From Ktedonobacterales bacterium (GTDB lineage Bacteria > Chloroflexota > Ktedonobacteria > Ktedonobacterales > JADMIN01), in assembly GCA_025450405.1 (NCBI GenBank), contig JANWHL010000152.1:1-9051 (forward strand): a DNA stretch of 9,051 nt, given 5' to 3'. Of the stretch, positions 1 to 7,087 are shown one piece after another. The position numbers and the translations under genes were made by a program. Within the stretch, counting starts at the first letter, position 1. Each line of letters begins with the position of its first letter. The notes under the pieces are model-generated. The model was given only the letters and a program-made list of their open reading frames with translations. It ran no database searches and was not told the origin of the DNA.

Positions 1-645
1 CGGACCACAAGCGGCAAGCTTGGCATCATGGATTACGACGCCGTGACCGGAGCGGTCTATGTCCCGGACGCGGGGGCCAACGTGGTCTATGAGTTGCGCC
101 CGGCCACCGCCGCTGGCGCGGGCACGTCGGTGGCGCTCCCGGCCGAGCCCGTGCGCGCGCTGCCGTTCAGTGGCGGCCCGGTGGCCGTGGCGATCACGTT
201 CGAGGGGGCATACGGGTTTGTCGCCGAGGGCGATGCCGCGCGGGTCCAGATGTTCGACCCCGCGGCCCGGCAGGTGATCGCCACGTTCAACGTAGGCGGC
301 GCGCCACGGGCGATCGTGACGGCCCCCTTTCCCGCCGCGCCAATGCCCACAACCCGCGCGACCTCCGACCCGCCGACCTGGTTGTTGGTCGCGGGCGCCG
401 TTGTGGTGCTCGCACTGCTCGCGGCCGGCGGCTACGTCTTCCGTGGGCGGTTGGCTGGCGTGGTGGCGACGCCGACCGGCGGTCGGCCGGAGCGTGCCGC
501 GTCGGGCGTGAGCGGCGCTCCGCCGATGGGAAGTGCGCGCGCCGGTCCGGGGCCCGTCACCAAAGTCCGCGCGGGTCAGGCCACGCGGAGGTCACGCGCC
601 CGTCCATCCAAACCCGGGCCACGACGACGTGGTGCCAGACGGTGA
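1..645 (+). CDS. YVTN-family beta-propeller protein, C-terminal part (5'-truncated by window edge)
   Basis: The frame is open from the first base, so the gene starts upstream; the ATG at 28 is probably internal. The visible 214 residues hold the last propeller blades (motifs such as VYVPDAGANVVYELRP and AYGFVAEGDAARVQMFD). A single membrane segment follows at about visible residues 126-148 (WLLVAGAVVVLALLAAGGYV), then a basic, Pro/Gly-rich cytoplasmic tail. Blade sequence and C-terminal anchor match the complete paralog encoded on the opposite strand at 1694-3049, for example the shared stretch MDYDAVTG. YVTN propellers are usually secreted or surface scaffolds of the YncE type; substrate and partner cannot be told from sequence. 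It converges on the SCO gene with only 23 nt between the stop codons. Confidence 0.85.
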   Translation, partial: RTTSGKLGIMDYDAVTGAVYVPDAGANVVYELRPATAAGAGTSVALPAEPVRALPFSGGPVAVAITFEGAYGFVAEGDAARVQMFDPAARQVIATFNVGGAPRAIVTAPFPAAPMPTTRATSDPPTWLLVAGAVVVLALLAAGGYVFRGRLAGVVATPTGGRPERAASGVSGAPPMGSARAGPGPVTKVRAGQATRRSRARPSKPGPRRRGARR

Positions 646-668
646 TTGATGTGGCACGCGGTCAGCGG

Positions 669-1697
669 TCAATATTGCGCGTCGAATTGAAAGGTTGTCC
701 GCACCGCCGCCCGATTGTTGAGCACGCTCAAGGTCACGCCCGCGTTCCAGTTCCCCAGCATCGAAAGGACACCACGCGCCTGGTAGGTGCCTGGCAACGA
801 CGGTCCGGTCGGTGTGAGGACGACATGCACTGGCTTCATCTCCATTGACGGCATCGCCAGATCCAGCGCGACCTGGGCACCGGAGATGGGTTTCCCGGCC
901 CCGTCCTGGACCGCGACGGAGAAGGCATAGGTGCCATATTTGTCCGGGCTCGCCGTCAGCGTGATTGTCGTGCCGGCGATCGTGTGCGATTGGGTCGTGA
1001 CGCCACTGGTCAAATCTGGCTTGGTAGCGGTCGCACCCGCGGCGGCAGGGTCATTGATCAGTACCTGAAGGTACGCGCTCAGGATCTTCGGATCGTACCC
1101 CTCATCGAGATAGAGGCGCTCGCGACTTTGGGCGTCAAGCACAAAAATGCCGGTGGTATGGACGACAACGCCGTCCGGTTGGAGCACTGCCTGCATGTGG
1201 AACGCGCGCCAGATCGGGGCGAGGTCAATCGGGCTGCCCAGCAGGTAGTGGAGCGGAAGCGTTATATGGTGGGACGCAAGAAACGCCTTCACGGAGGCGC
1301 GGGTGTCGTGCCACGGGTTCACGGTTATGGCTACCCAACTGACATGCCTGCCGTCGTTCCCGAGGTCTTGCCGCGTCCAGTTGAGGTATTGCGCCATTAG
1401 CGAGCAATCGGTGTGTGGACAGACAGAGTCAAAGAAGGTCAACACGACGGGCCGCCCGCGCAGTTGGTCGAGGGTGAAACGCGCACCGGACTGGTCGCGC
1501 AGCGCGAGTGCTGGCGCCGGGACCGCGTCGAGGTCGACGCCCGTTTGATAGGCGCGCGCGACCGTCCGCTCGTCGTTGGCGGTGGCCATGGCTCCAAGCA
1601 GTCGCATCGAGCCAGTGACTACACACACGAGAAGCCCGAGACCCAGCCCGAGCGCGCATAGGCGCCGCTCGCGTCCCGCCCACGGGCGCTTGATCAT
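669..1697 (-). CDS. SCO1/SenC-type copper chaperone with C-terminal YtkA-like domain
   Basis: 342 residues. An N-terminal membrane segment (about 13-37) is followed by a thioredoxin-fold SCO domain (about 55-215) with the usual landmarks: VVLTFFDSVCPHTDC around the cysteines, WVAITVNP, and His180 in VVHTTGIFVLD. SCO proteins bind copper through two Cys and this distal His and help build the CuA centre of cytochrome c oxidase outside the membrane. Here the cysteines (93 and 98) are separated by four residues rather than the family's usual three. Residues about 235-342 form a second domain like the C-terminus of the 911-residue CopC-CopD protein: a Met-rich MPSMEM, a GTYQARGVLSMLGNW segment and a C-terminus near F-x-A-x-Y. 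I call it YtkA-like. The ATG overlaps the stop of the upstream propeller gene (ATGA), which suggests translational coupling. Confidence 0.88.
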   Translation of the reverse strand: MIKRPWAGRERRLCALGLGLGLLVCVVTGSMRLLGAMATANDERTVARAYQTGVDLDAVPAPALALRDQSGARFTLDQLRGRPVVLTFFDSVCPHTDCSLMAQYLNWTRQDLGNDGRHVSWVAITVNPWHDTRASVKAFLASHHITLPLHYLLGSPIDLAPIWRAFHMQAVLQPDGVVVHTTGIFVLDAQSRERLYLDEGYDPKILSAYLQVLINDPAAAGATATKPDLTSGVTTQSHTIAGTTITLTASPDKYGTYAFSVAVQDGAGKPISGAQVALDLAMPSMEMKPVHVVLTPTGPSLPGTYQARGVLSMLGNWNAGVTLSVLNNRAAVRTTFQFDAQY

Positions 1698-3049
1698 TGT
1701 GTCCTCCCGTCATCTTTGCCGGCGCTGGTTCCCGATCCTGGCGGCGCCGTGTTCGGTCGCCCGCGTGATTCCGGCAATCCGACGACACGGGACACGCTCG
1801 CGTTCGCGCTCGTCCGCGCACGCCGCCGGCGGCCGGTCAGTACGACGGAGACGACACCGATGAGGACAAGTATAGCCACGGCCAGGTTCAGGCCAAACGC
1901 GACTTGCGCGCTCACTGGCGGCGGATATGCGCCCGAGATAATGGCGTGCGGCGTACCCCCGACATTAATGGTGGCGAGGGTGCCGCGGCTGCCCATGTCG
2001 AGCATGGTGACCGAGCCCGCCGCGCCCCGCGCCACGAAGCCGTACGCACCGTCAAACGTGATGGCCACCGCCGCTGGACCACCACCAAACCTGAGTGTGC
2101 GGGCGGGCTCTGGCGGCATGGCCACCGACGTCCCGCCGCTCGCGGTGTCGACTGAAACAGGTCGCAGGACTTCGACCGTCCCCGCCGCAGCGTCCGGCAC
2201 GTATATCTGACCGGTCACCGCGTCATAATCCATGTGCCCGAGCTTGTCTCCCGGCCGGTGGAGAACCACACCGAGGAACCGGTGGTCCGCGACACTAATC
2301 GCGTCGATGTTGCCGGATTCGGTGGCCACGTATGCTACGCCACCCGTAGCGGGGACAGTGACATCGGTCGGTCCCCCGGGAACAGCGATCGTGTCGACAA
2401 CCCGCCGCCTAACTTCGCTGACGACGGCAACCGTATTACTGCCAGCGCTAGCGACGTAGATCTCGGGGTCGCTGGTATTCTCGATACCGCTATTCGGCCC
2501 GGCGATCGCGACAGCGCTTGGTCGGAGACCTACCGGCACGGTCGCCAGGACACGCCTGGCGTCGGCGTCGATGATAGTTAGCGTATCAGATCCGGTGTTG
2601 GCGACGTAAAGCGTTGTTGAGCCGCCGAACGGGAAATCAATGGCCAAGGCCGTGGGTCCCGAACCCACCTGGATGGTGCCCACGACTCGCTGTGCATGCG
2701 CGTCCACCACGGCGACGTGGTTGCCCGCCGACTGCGCCACGAACAAATAGCGTGCGTCGGCACTCAGGACGACACCCGCGGGCGATCCGCCGACCGACAC
2801 TCGCGCGACCGCTCGGCGTTGGCTAATGTCCAGAATGGCGACGCCATCACTTCGCGGCCCGGCACCTGCCACATACGCGAGGTTGGGAGCCCCGCCATCG
2901 GCGTGGGCACTGCGCGCCGGTATGCTCCACGGACCCGCACCGTATATCAGCACGACGATCGCGGAGAGCACGAGCGACACGCCAACTGCCCGCCACGCCA
3001 GATCGTTCGGGCGTGGCGTGATGCCGTTCACCTTGTGCCAGTTCGTCAT
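1694..3049 (-). CDS. Membrane-anchored YVTN-family beta-propeller protein
   Basis: 451 residues from the ATG at 3049 (MTNWHKVNG). The frame stays open to an ATG at 3133, which would add 28 residues. That extension has mixed third-position bases and no ribosome site, and it overlaps operator-like repeats, so I prefer 3049, although that start also lacks a clear ribosome site. Residues about 19-39 are a membrane segment ending in a possible signal-peptidase site (SAHA/DG). Six or seven YVTN blades follow, for example LYVANTGSDTLTIIDADARR, EIYVASAGSNTVAVVSE and LFVAQSAGNHVAVVDAH. A C-terminal membrane segment (about 383-406) leads into a basic tail RRRRAR. The propeller should lie outside the membrane. 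It forms an overlapping operon with the SCO gene, which suggests a role with copper or respiratory proteins. It is a paralog of the gene at 1-645. Confidence 0.86.
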   Translation of the reverse strand: MTNWHKVNGITPRPNDLAWRAVGVSLVLSAIVVLIYGAGPWSIPARSAHADGGAPNLAYVAGAGPRSDGVAILDISQRRAVARVSVGGSPAGVVLSADARYLFVAQSAGNHVAVVDAHAQRVVGTIQVGSGPTALAIDFPFGGSTTLYVANTGSDTLTIIDADARRVLATVPVGLRPSAVAIAGPNSGIENTSDPEIYVASAGSNTVAVVSEVRRRVVDTIAVPGGPTDVTVPATGGVAYVATESGNIDAISVADHRFLGVVLHRPGDKLGHMDYDAVTGQIYVPDAAAGTVEVLRPVSVDTASGGTSVAMPPEPARTLRFGGGPAAVAITFDGAYGFVARGAAGSVTMLDMGSRGTLATINVGGTPHAIISGAYPPPVSAQVAFGLNLAVAILVLIGVVSVVLTGRRRRARTSANASVSRVVGLPESRGRPNTAPPGSGTSAGKDDGRTQ

Positions 3050-3083
3050 GCGCGGCCACTCAGTTCGTGGACTGCTCCACGTC

Positions 3084-3104
3084 TTGACACAGGTCAACCT
3101 TGAC
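3084..3104. promoter_or_regulatory. Operator-like TTGAC repeats
   Basis: A perfect inverted repeat TTGAC-ACAG-GTCAA (3084-3097) is followed two bases later by a third half site, TTGAC (3100-3104). The site lies 35-55 bp upstream of the preferred start of the minus-strand propeller gene. The spacing looks like a protein-binding site, but no regulator family can be named from it. Confidence 0.35.
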
Positions 3105-3187
3105 AGGCCAGGATCGGGGTGCGCAGCAAGCATGAGGAATCAGTCTCGACGAGCCAGCCCACAACGGGTCCAGCTCCGTCCGCGACC

Positions 3188-3217
3188 AGTCTACCATGCG
3201 AACACATGGCTTGCCAA
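3188..3217 (-). promoter_or_regulatory. Candidate promoter for the propeller-SCO operon with a dyad in its spacer
   Basis: On the minus strand TTGGCA (3217-3212) and TAGACT (3193-3188) are separated by 18 bp. The spacer contains the inverted repeat CCATG-CGAACA-CATGG (3194-3209). A dyad between -35 and -10 is how MerR-type activators, including copper-responsive CueR, sit on their promoters. CueR spacers are usually 19-20 bp and its half sites differ, so the family is not implied. Transcription would start near 3180. Confidence 0.42.
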
Positions 3218-3384
3218 CTGGGAGCTTTCCCTGTCGAAGATCGGGACATCTCCCTATGGCCCGACATTGAGCCAGATGCTATGTTACTACTGACTGGTTC
3301 GGCCTCATTCAGCGTGCAGTTACGATGTCGCGAGGTCGACACCATGAGCACGACACCTTGAATCGCAGCGGCGGTGCGACTGAG

Positions 3385-3390
3385 AAGGAG
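3385..3390 (+). promoter_or_regulatory. Ribosome binding site of copC
   Basis: AAGGAG lies 8 nt before the ATG at 3399. It decides this start over the out-of-frame ATG at 3391. Confidence 0.75.
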
Positions 3391-3398
3391 ATGCGCGC

Positions 3399-4064
3399 AT
3401 GGCGGGTTGGATGGGGCCGGTACGACGCAAGAACGCGGTTCCTCGCTCGGCCGCTGGTTTCGGCCATTGGGTGGGGGGAGCGGCCAGAGGGTGCCCAAGA
3501 GCGCGCCCGGTCGCCAGGCACGGCCGCTTGCCCGCGGCGCTTGCCCTGACGGCGGCATTGTCACTGGCCCTGGTGGGGGCGCTGGCTCCCGGACTTGCGT
3601 CGGCTCACGCCTCGTATCTCAGCTCGACGCCGGCCGCCGGGGCGGTGCTGAAGTCCGCGCCGAGCGTGGTGACCGTTCACTTCGCCGAGAATGTCAACCC
3701 CACCGGCAGCGACATCGTCGTCTACGACGCGCGCCATAAGTCAGTAAGCACCGCCGCGGCGCAGGTGTCGCATAGCGACCTGAAGACGATGACGGTCCCC
3801 GTGACGGGCGATGGCGACGGCACGTATCTGGTAGAGTGGCACACTGTCTCGGCGGACGATGGCGACCCTGACATCGGCGCGTTCACCTTTACCGTCAATT
3901 CGTCGGCGAAAGCATCCGCGACGCCAACGGCGGCGCCAGGCGGGTCGGGGCCGTCCGGCGGGGGCACGGGCGGCGCCCCTGTCTGGCTCACGGTGCTCAT
4001 TGGGCTGCTCGGAATCGCTGCGGGCGCGGGTGGCGCGTATGTGGCGATGCGCCGCGCGGGATGA
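3399..4064 (+). CDS. copC: CopC-domain copper-binding protein with C-terminal membrane anchor
   Basis: 221 residues. A long basic N-region precedes a signal peptide (hydrophobic about 44-66) ending LASA/HASYL, so His70 would become the mature N-terminus, as in CopC proteins that bind Cu(II) with an N-terminal His. The CopC Ig-like fold spans about 70-166 (HASYLSSTPAAGAVL, VTVHFAENVNPTGSDIVVYD, YLVEWHTVSADDGDPDIG). A Gly/Pro/Ser linker and a membrane segment (about 193-216) follow, ending in a short basic tail. The family's second metal-site motif is Asp-Gly-His; here it reads Asp-Gly-Asp (Asp156), so classical Cu(II) binding may be weakened. It has a good ribosome site and lies 80 bp upstream of the CopC-CopD fusion on the same strand, probably as one operon. 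Confidence 0.88.
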   Translation: MAGWMGPVRRKNAVPRSAAGFGHWVGGAARGCPRARPVARHGRLPAALALTAALSLALVGALAPGLASAHASYLSSTPAAGAVLKSAPSVVTVHFAENVNPTGSDIVVYDARHKSVSTAAAQVSHSDLKTMTVPVTGDGDGTYLVEWHTVSADDGDPDIGAFTFTVNSSAKASATPTAAPGGSGPSGGGTGGAPVWLTVLIGLLGIAAGAGGAYVAMRRAG

Positions 4065-4144
4065 CGTGGCAGTGCTTTGCGGTGCCCATCCGCTCAGTAC
4101 CCGACAACGTATAGCATAGTGGTAAGGTAAGGCGACGCGGAGAT

Positions 4145-6880
4145 GTGAGTGGCGCGAGGCACGTGGCCCCGTCGCTAACCTTGGCAAATCCCGTGGCACG
4201 TGAATATTACGGCGGTTCCGGCGCTGGACACGGAGGATTGGACACCACGGTGCGCGAGACCGAGCTGACTGGGCGTGCGTCGCTGACTGGGCGTGCGTCC
4301 ACGCGCGAGCGTCGAAGGGCGGCCGGCGGCGCCAGACGACGCGCGCCCCATGCGCGCCCATTCCTAGTGATCGTCGGGGCCGCCCTCTTGAGCCTGATGC
4401 TCGCGGTTGGGACCTTCATTCCGTTGGGCCCTTGGCGGTCGCTGACTCCCGTCGCATCCGCCCATGCCCTGCTGGTGCGCTCCGAGCCAGCCGCGCGGCA
4501 GGTGCTCCAGTCGCCGCCCTCACGGGTGCGGATGTGGTTCAGTGAGGACCTGAACGCGCTCACCTCGCACGCGGTGGTGGTGGACCCCACCAACAAAGAA
4601 GTCGACGACCACGATAGCGAGGTAAGCCACTCCAATCCGCGAGAGATGGATGTCGAGCTGCCGTTGCTGCCGGCCGGCACCTATGTGGTCGCGTGGCGCA
4701 CCCAATCCGCTGACGACGGTCATGTCGTCGCTGGGTCGTTCTACTTCCAGATCGCCCGCCCGGATGGCACAGTGCCGCCCCTCCCGCGCGTGCTGCCCAC
4801 TGGCCACATCGCGGGCGCGGGTGGCTCGGCCACTGGTGGCGGCCTGGACGGTCCCGGCTGGCTGCAGGCGGTCGCTACCTGGCTCGCGCTGGTCTTCATG
4901 ACCTTCTGGGTCGGCGGCGTGATCTGGGAGACCTGGATCCTATCGCCAGTGGGCGAGGGCGACGTTGACCTGGCGGCCGCTGGACGCGCGGCGGGCGAGC
5001 GCTTCCGCCGGATGGCGCCGTGGGTGCTTGGGCTGATCGTCCTCACCGATGTCGGCATTGTGCTGGCGCTGAGTGCCGAGCTGGCGGGTGACTGGTCGGG
5101 ACTGGTCTCCGGACCGCTGCTGCGCGCCGTCGTCTTCGGCTCGCAGTTTGGCGCCTACTGGTGGCTGCGCCAGATCGTGGCGGGGGCGGCCCTGGCGCTC
5201 ACCGTTGCCGGCGCGCGCGGGGTAGCTGGCGCGGCCCTATGGCGCGCGGCGGATGCGGTGCCCGGGCGCGCGCCCACGCGCGAACCTTCTCGCGCCGCCG
5301 AGTGGGGACCATGGCTGCTGGCGGCGCTGCGCCGGCTGCCGGCGGCGCTCGCCCGCGGCTGGCGCGCACGGACGTTGGCCGGGCGCGCGCAGCTGGTATT
5401 GGGGGCGGCGCTCGTGCTCGCCTTCGCGCTCTCGGGTCACGCGGCGGCGGTGGCGCCAAGCGAGAAGGCCTACGCGCTCAGTGTGGATCTGCTCCACCTT
5501 CTTGGCACCGCGCTCTGGGCGGGGGGCCTCCTCTACATCGCCTTCGTGCTCATCCCCGCGCTGCGCACCCTACCAGACCGTCAGCGGGCCGCCGTGCTCG
5601 CGCGCGGTCTGCCGGCCTTCAGCGCGGCGGCCATCATCACGGTCCTGGTGCTGGCCGCTACTGGGTCGCTCAATGCCACCATCCACCTGACCTCGATCAC
5701 GCAATTCCTGACGACGACCTATGGGATCACGCTCGCGTTCAAGATCGAGCTGTTCCTTGTGATGGCGGCCATCAGCGCGTATCATGCTTTCCGCCTGCGC
5801 CCCCGCCTGCTGCGGGCGTTGGATGCCGCGGCGCCGCTCGTCCAGAACGTGGACGAGGCGAATGCCGGCGAGGGGCTGGCTGAACGTGCCGTGCATAACG
5901 GTAACGGGCACCGCGGCGCCAGTACCCACCTTGGCATCCGCGCGCGGCTGGCACTCGTCGCGTCTGGGGACCTCAGCACGGGCGAGACCCTGGTCGAGAT
6001 TGCCGGGTTTGCCGCGCGGCCCCTCCAGGCGACGAGCAAGGCGGCGCGGCGCCTGCTCTCCTGGGAAGTGGGCGATGACCCACCGGTCCCCTCGGGCGAG
6101 GCGGACGCGACAGCGGGGGCGAACGGAGAGAAGCGCTCGGCGGTCGCGGGGGCGCGGGACGACGCACCGACGGATGTCGTTGCCGCGGACGCGGCCGGCA
6201 ATGGCACCCACTACGGGGTCGACGCCGCCATGGACGACACCGGCGCCGATGACGCCAGCGGGGATGACAGCGGCGGGGACGGCGCCAACGCGGTTGCGGA
6301 CGGGGCGGCGTCCGGCCAGCATGCCGGTGCGGAGCCCGAGGGCAGCGCCGTGGCCGCGCACGGGAGTGGCTTGGACGCCGACGCGGGCCTCAGCGTCACG
6401 GCGGCGCGTCTGACGGTGGCGCTGGAGGAATGGCTCCGGCGCGAGGCGCTCCTCGGAGTCGCGGTGCTGCTGTGCGTGGCCCTGCTCGCGGCCTTCGCGG
6501 GCTCGCTCATGCCCGCTGGGGCGTCCACCGACGCCCCGGCGCCCCTGGTCTACGTCAGCGCCCCGCAATCGGCCGGTGGCCTCACCGTCATCCTCAAGGT
6601 GGTGCCCGCCACTTTTGGAACCAACACGTTCACCGTCACGGTCCGCGACGCCGCCGGACACCCCGTCACTGGCGCGGGCGTGCTCCTTACGACGCAGATG
6701 CTCGACATGGATATGGGCGTCCAGACCGACCAGCTACAGCCGATGGCGGCCACGCCCGGCGTCTATAGCGGCCAATCCGACCTGACGATGGCCGGGCACT
6801 GGGCGATCACGGTGAAGGTGCTGCCAGCGAAATCCCAGCGGTATCAGCTCTTCACCTACAAGCTGACCGCGTCGTATTGA
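4145..6880 (+). CDS. CopC-CopD-YtkA-like fusion, copper import/resistance membrane protein
   Basis: 911 residues from a GTG. A basic N-region and signal segment (about 72-104) end VASA/HALL, giving mature His107. The CopC domain (107-203) ends with SADDGH, so the Cu(II) residues Asp191 and His193 are kept. A multi-pass CopD region follows (about 238-550), including WVGGVIWETW, SGH at 430-432, LLHLLGTALWAGGLL at 449-463 and Lys533. CopD proteins are linked to copper uptake across the inner membrane. Residues about 551-765 form a loop rich in Asp, Ala and Gly. One last membrane segment (about 768-788) leads to a YtkA-like domain (about 805-911) with MLDMDMG and MAGHW. The start is uncertain: GTG 4145 has no good ribosome site, while in-frame GTG 4250 follows GGAGGA by 12 nt, and codon bias upstream of 4250 is weaker. 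Bacillus YcnJ is a similar CopC-CopD fusion. Confidence 0.9.
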   Translation: MSGARHVAPSLTLANPVAREYYGGSGAGHGGLDTTVRETELTGRASLTGRASTRERRRAAGGARRRAPHARPFLVIVGAALLSLMLAVGTFIPLGPWRSLTPVASAHALLVRSEPAARQVLQSPPSRVRMWFSEDLNALTSHAVVVDPTNKEVDDHDSEVSHSNPREMDVELPLLPAGTYVVAWRTQSADDGHVVAGSFYFQIARPDGTVPPLPRVLPTGHIAGAGGSATGGGLDGPGWLQAVATWLALVFMTFWVGGVIWETWILSPVGEGDVDLAAAGRAAGERFRRMAPWVLGLIVLTDVGIVLALSAELAGDWSGLVSGPLLRAVVFGSQFGAYWWLRQIVAGAALALTVAGARGVAGAALWRAADAVPGRAPTREPSRAAEWGPWLLAALRRLPAALARGWRARTLAGRAQLVLGAALVLAFALSGHAAAVAPSEKAYALSVDLLHLLGTALWAGGLLYIAFVLIPALRTLPDRQRAAVLARGLPAFSAAAIITVLVLAATGSLNATIHLTSITQFLTTTYGITLAFKIELFLVMAAISAYHAFRLRPRLLRALDAAAPLVQNVDEANAGEGLAERAVHNGNGHRGASTHLGIRARLALVASGDLSTGETLVEIAGFAARPLQATSKAARRLLSWEVGDDPPVPSGEADATAGANGEKRSAVAGARDDAPTDVVAADAAGNGTHYGVDAAMDDTGADDASGDDSGGDGANAVADGAASGQHAGAEPEGSAVAAHGSGLDADAGLSVTAARLTVALEEWLRREALLGVAVLLCVALLAAFAGSLMPAGASTDAPAPLVYVSAPQSAGGLTVILKVVPATFGTNTFTVTVRDAAGHPVTGAGVLLTTQMLDMDMGVQTDQLQPMAATPGVYSGQSDLTMAGHWAITVKVLPAKSQRYQLFTYKLTASY
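4232..4237 (+). promoter_or_regulatory. Ribosome-site-like GGAGGA inside the 5' end of the CopC-CopD gene
   Basis: GGAGGA lies 12 nt before an in-frame GTG at 4250 (codon 36 of the long form). It is the best ribosome site near the gene, though the spacing is long, and it argues for a shorter N-terminus that still keeps the whole signal peptide. Confidence 0.35.
4264..4299 (+). repeat. Perfect 18-bp tandem duplication in coding sequence
   Basis: Two identical 18-bp units (4264-4281 and 4282-4299, beginning gctgactgggcg) sit head to tail in frame. They encode the hexapeptide LTGRAS twice in the basic N-terminal region before the signal peptide of the CopC-CopD fusion. Perfect identity suggests a recent slippage event. 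Confidence 0.9.
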
Positions 6881-6884
6881 ATCT

Positions 6885-6899
6885 CCACGGCGCACGTGG
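6885..6899. terminator. Short hairpin between the CopC-CopD gene and the tRNA array
   Basis: CCACG (6885-6889) and CGTGG (6895-6899) pair around a 5-nt loop in the 25-bp gap where the plus-strand copper gene and the minus-strand tRNA array converge. No T-tract follows on either strand, so it is a weak terminator or a 3' processing hairpin for tRNA-Glu. Confidence 0.3.
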
Positions 6900-6905
6900 C
6901 CTGGG

Positions 6906-6976
6906 TGGCGGCGCGGGGAGTCGAACCCCAATGGCTCGCGTGAGAGACGAGTGGCCTGCCGTTAGCCGATACCGCC
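6906..6976 (-). tRNA. tRNA-Glu(CTC)
   Basis: Last gene of the array. The acceptor GGCGGTA pairs with CGCCGCC, with a wobble at 6-67 and an A-C mismatch at 7-66. The D arm is GGCT/GGCC with GG in the loop. Anticodon stem CTCGT/GCGAG closes loop CTCTCAC, giving anticodon CTC for GAG. The T arm has TTCGACT. Discriminator A is followed by CCC, not CCA. E. coli tRNA-Glu has G73. Confidence 0.88.
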
Positions 6977-7010
6977 AATCGCGAGTGCGCGTCGTCGCCA
7001 ATCGCGCGTC

Positions 7011-7085
7011 TGGAGGACCTGAGAGGAATCGAACCTCCACCTCCTGGGTGCGGACCAGGCGTGCTCCCATTAGCACCACAAGCCC
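7011..7085 (-). tRNA. tRNA-Ala(CGC), with C at position 33
   Basis: The acceptor GGGCTTG pairs fully with CAGGTCC and includes G3:T70, the G3:U70 wobble that identifies alanine tRNAs. The D arm is GTGC/GCAC. Anticodon stem CCTGG/CCAGG closes loop TCCGCAC; by position the anticodon is CGC (codon GCG, Ala), which agrees with the G3:U70. Position 33 is C instead of the near-universal T, and the discriminator is T rather than A. CCA is encoded (7013-7011). Reading CCG after the T would make it Arg, but that puts the anticodon out of register with the stem. Confidence 0.82.
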
Positions 7086-7087
7086 CG

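Larger units (their letters stand above)
3050..3398. other. Divergent intergenic region between the propeller-SCO and copC units
   Basis: About 350 bp separate the two divergent operons. It holds a TTGAC-type repeat group (3084-3104), a minus-strand promoter candidate with a dyad in its spacer (3188-3217) and the copC ribosome site (3385-3390). Short ORFs across it show no family features. I could not find a convincing plus-strand promoter; the best -10-like hexamers (TATGTT at 3280, TACGAT near 3321) lack a matching -35. Confidence 0.6.

Noticed and set aside
4143..4148. ATGTGA start-stop codon pair overlapping the GTG start of the CopC-CopD gene
   Set aside because: There is no ribosome site at a useful distance, so there is no reason to think it is used as a minimal upstream ORF.
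3741..4361. 206-codon minus-strand frame across the copC/copCD junction
   Set aside because: Arg/His-rich composition and overlap with two recognisable plus-strand genes indicate a shadow frame.
5570..6661. 363-codon open frame on the minus strand inside the CopC-CopD gene
   Set aside because: It is an Arg/Gly-rich shadow of a high-GC coding region with no domain; the plus-strand frame has clear CopD and YtkA-like features.
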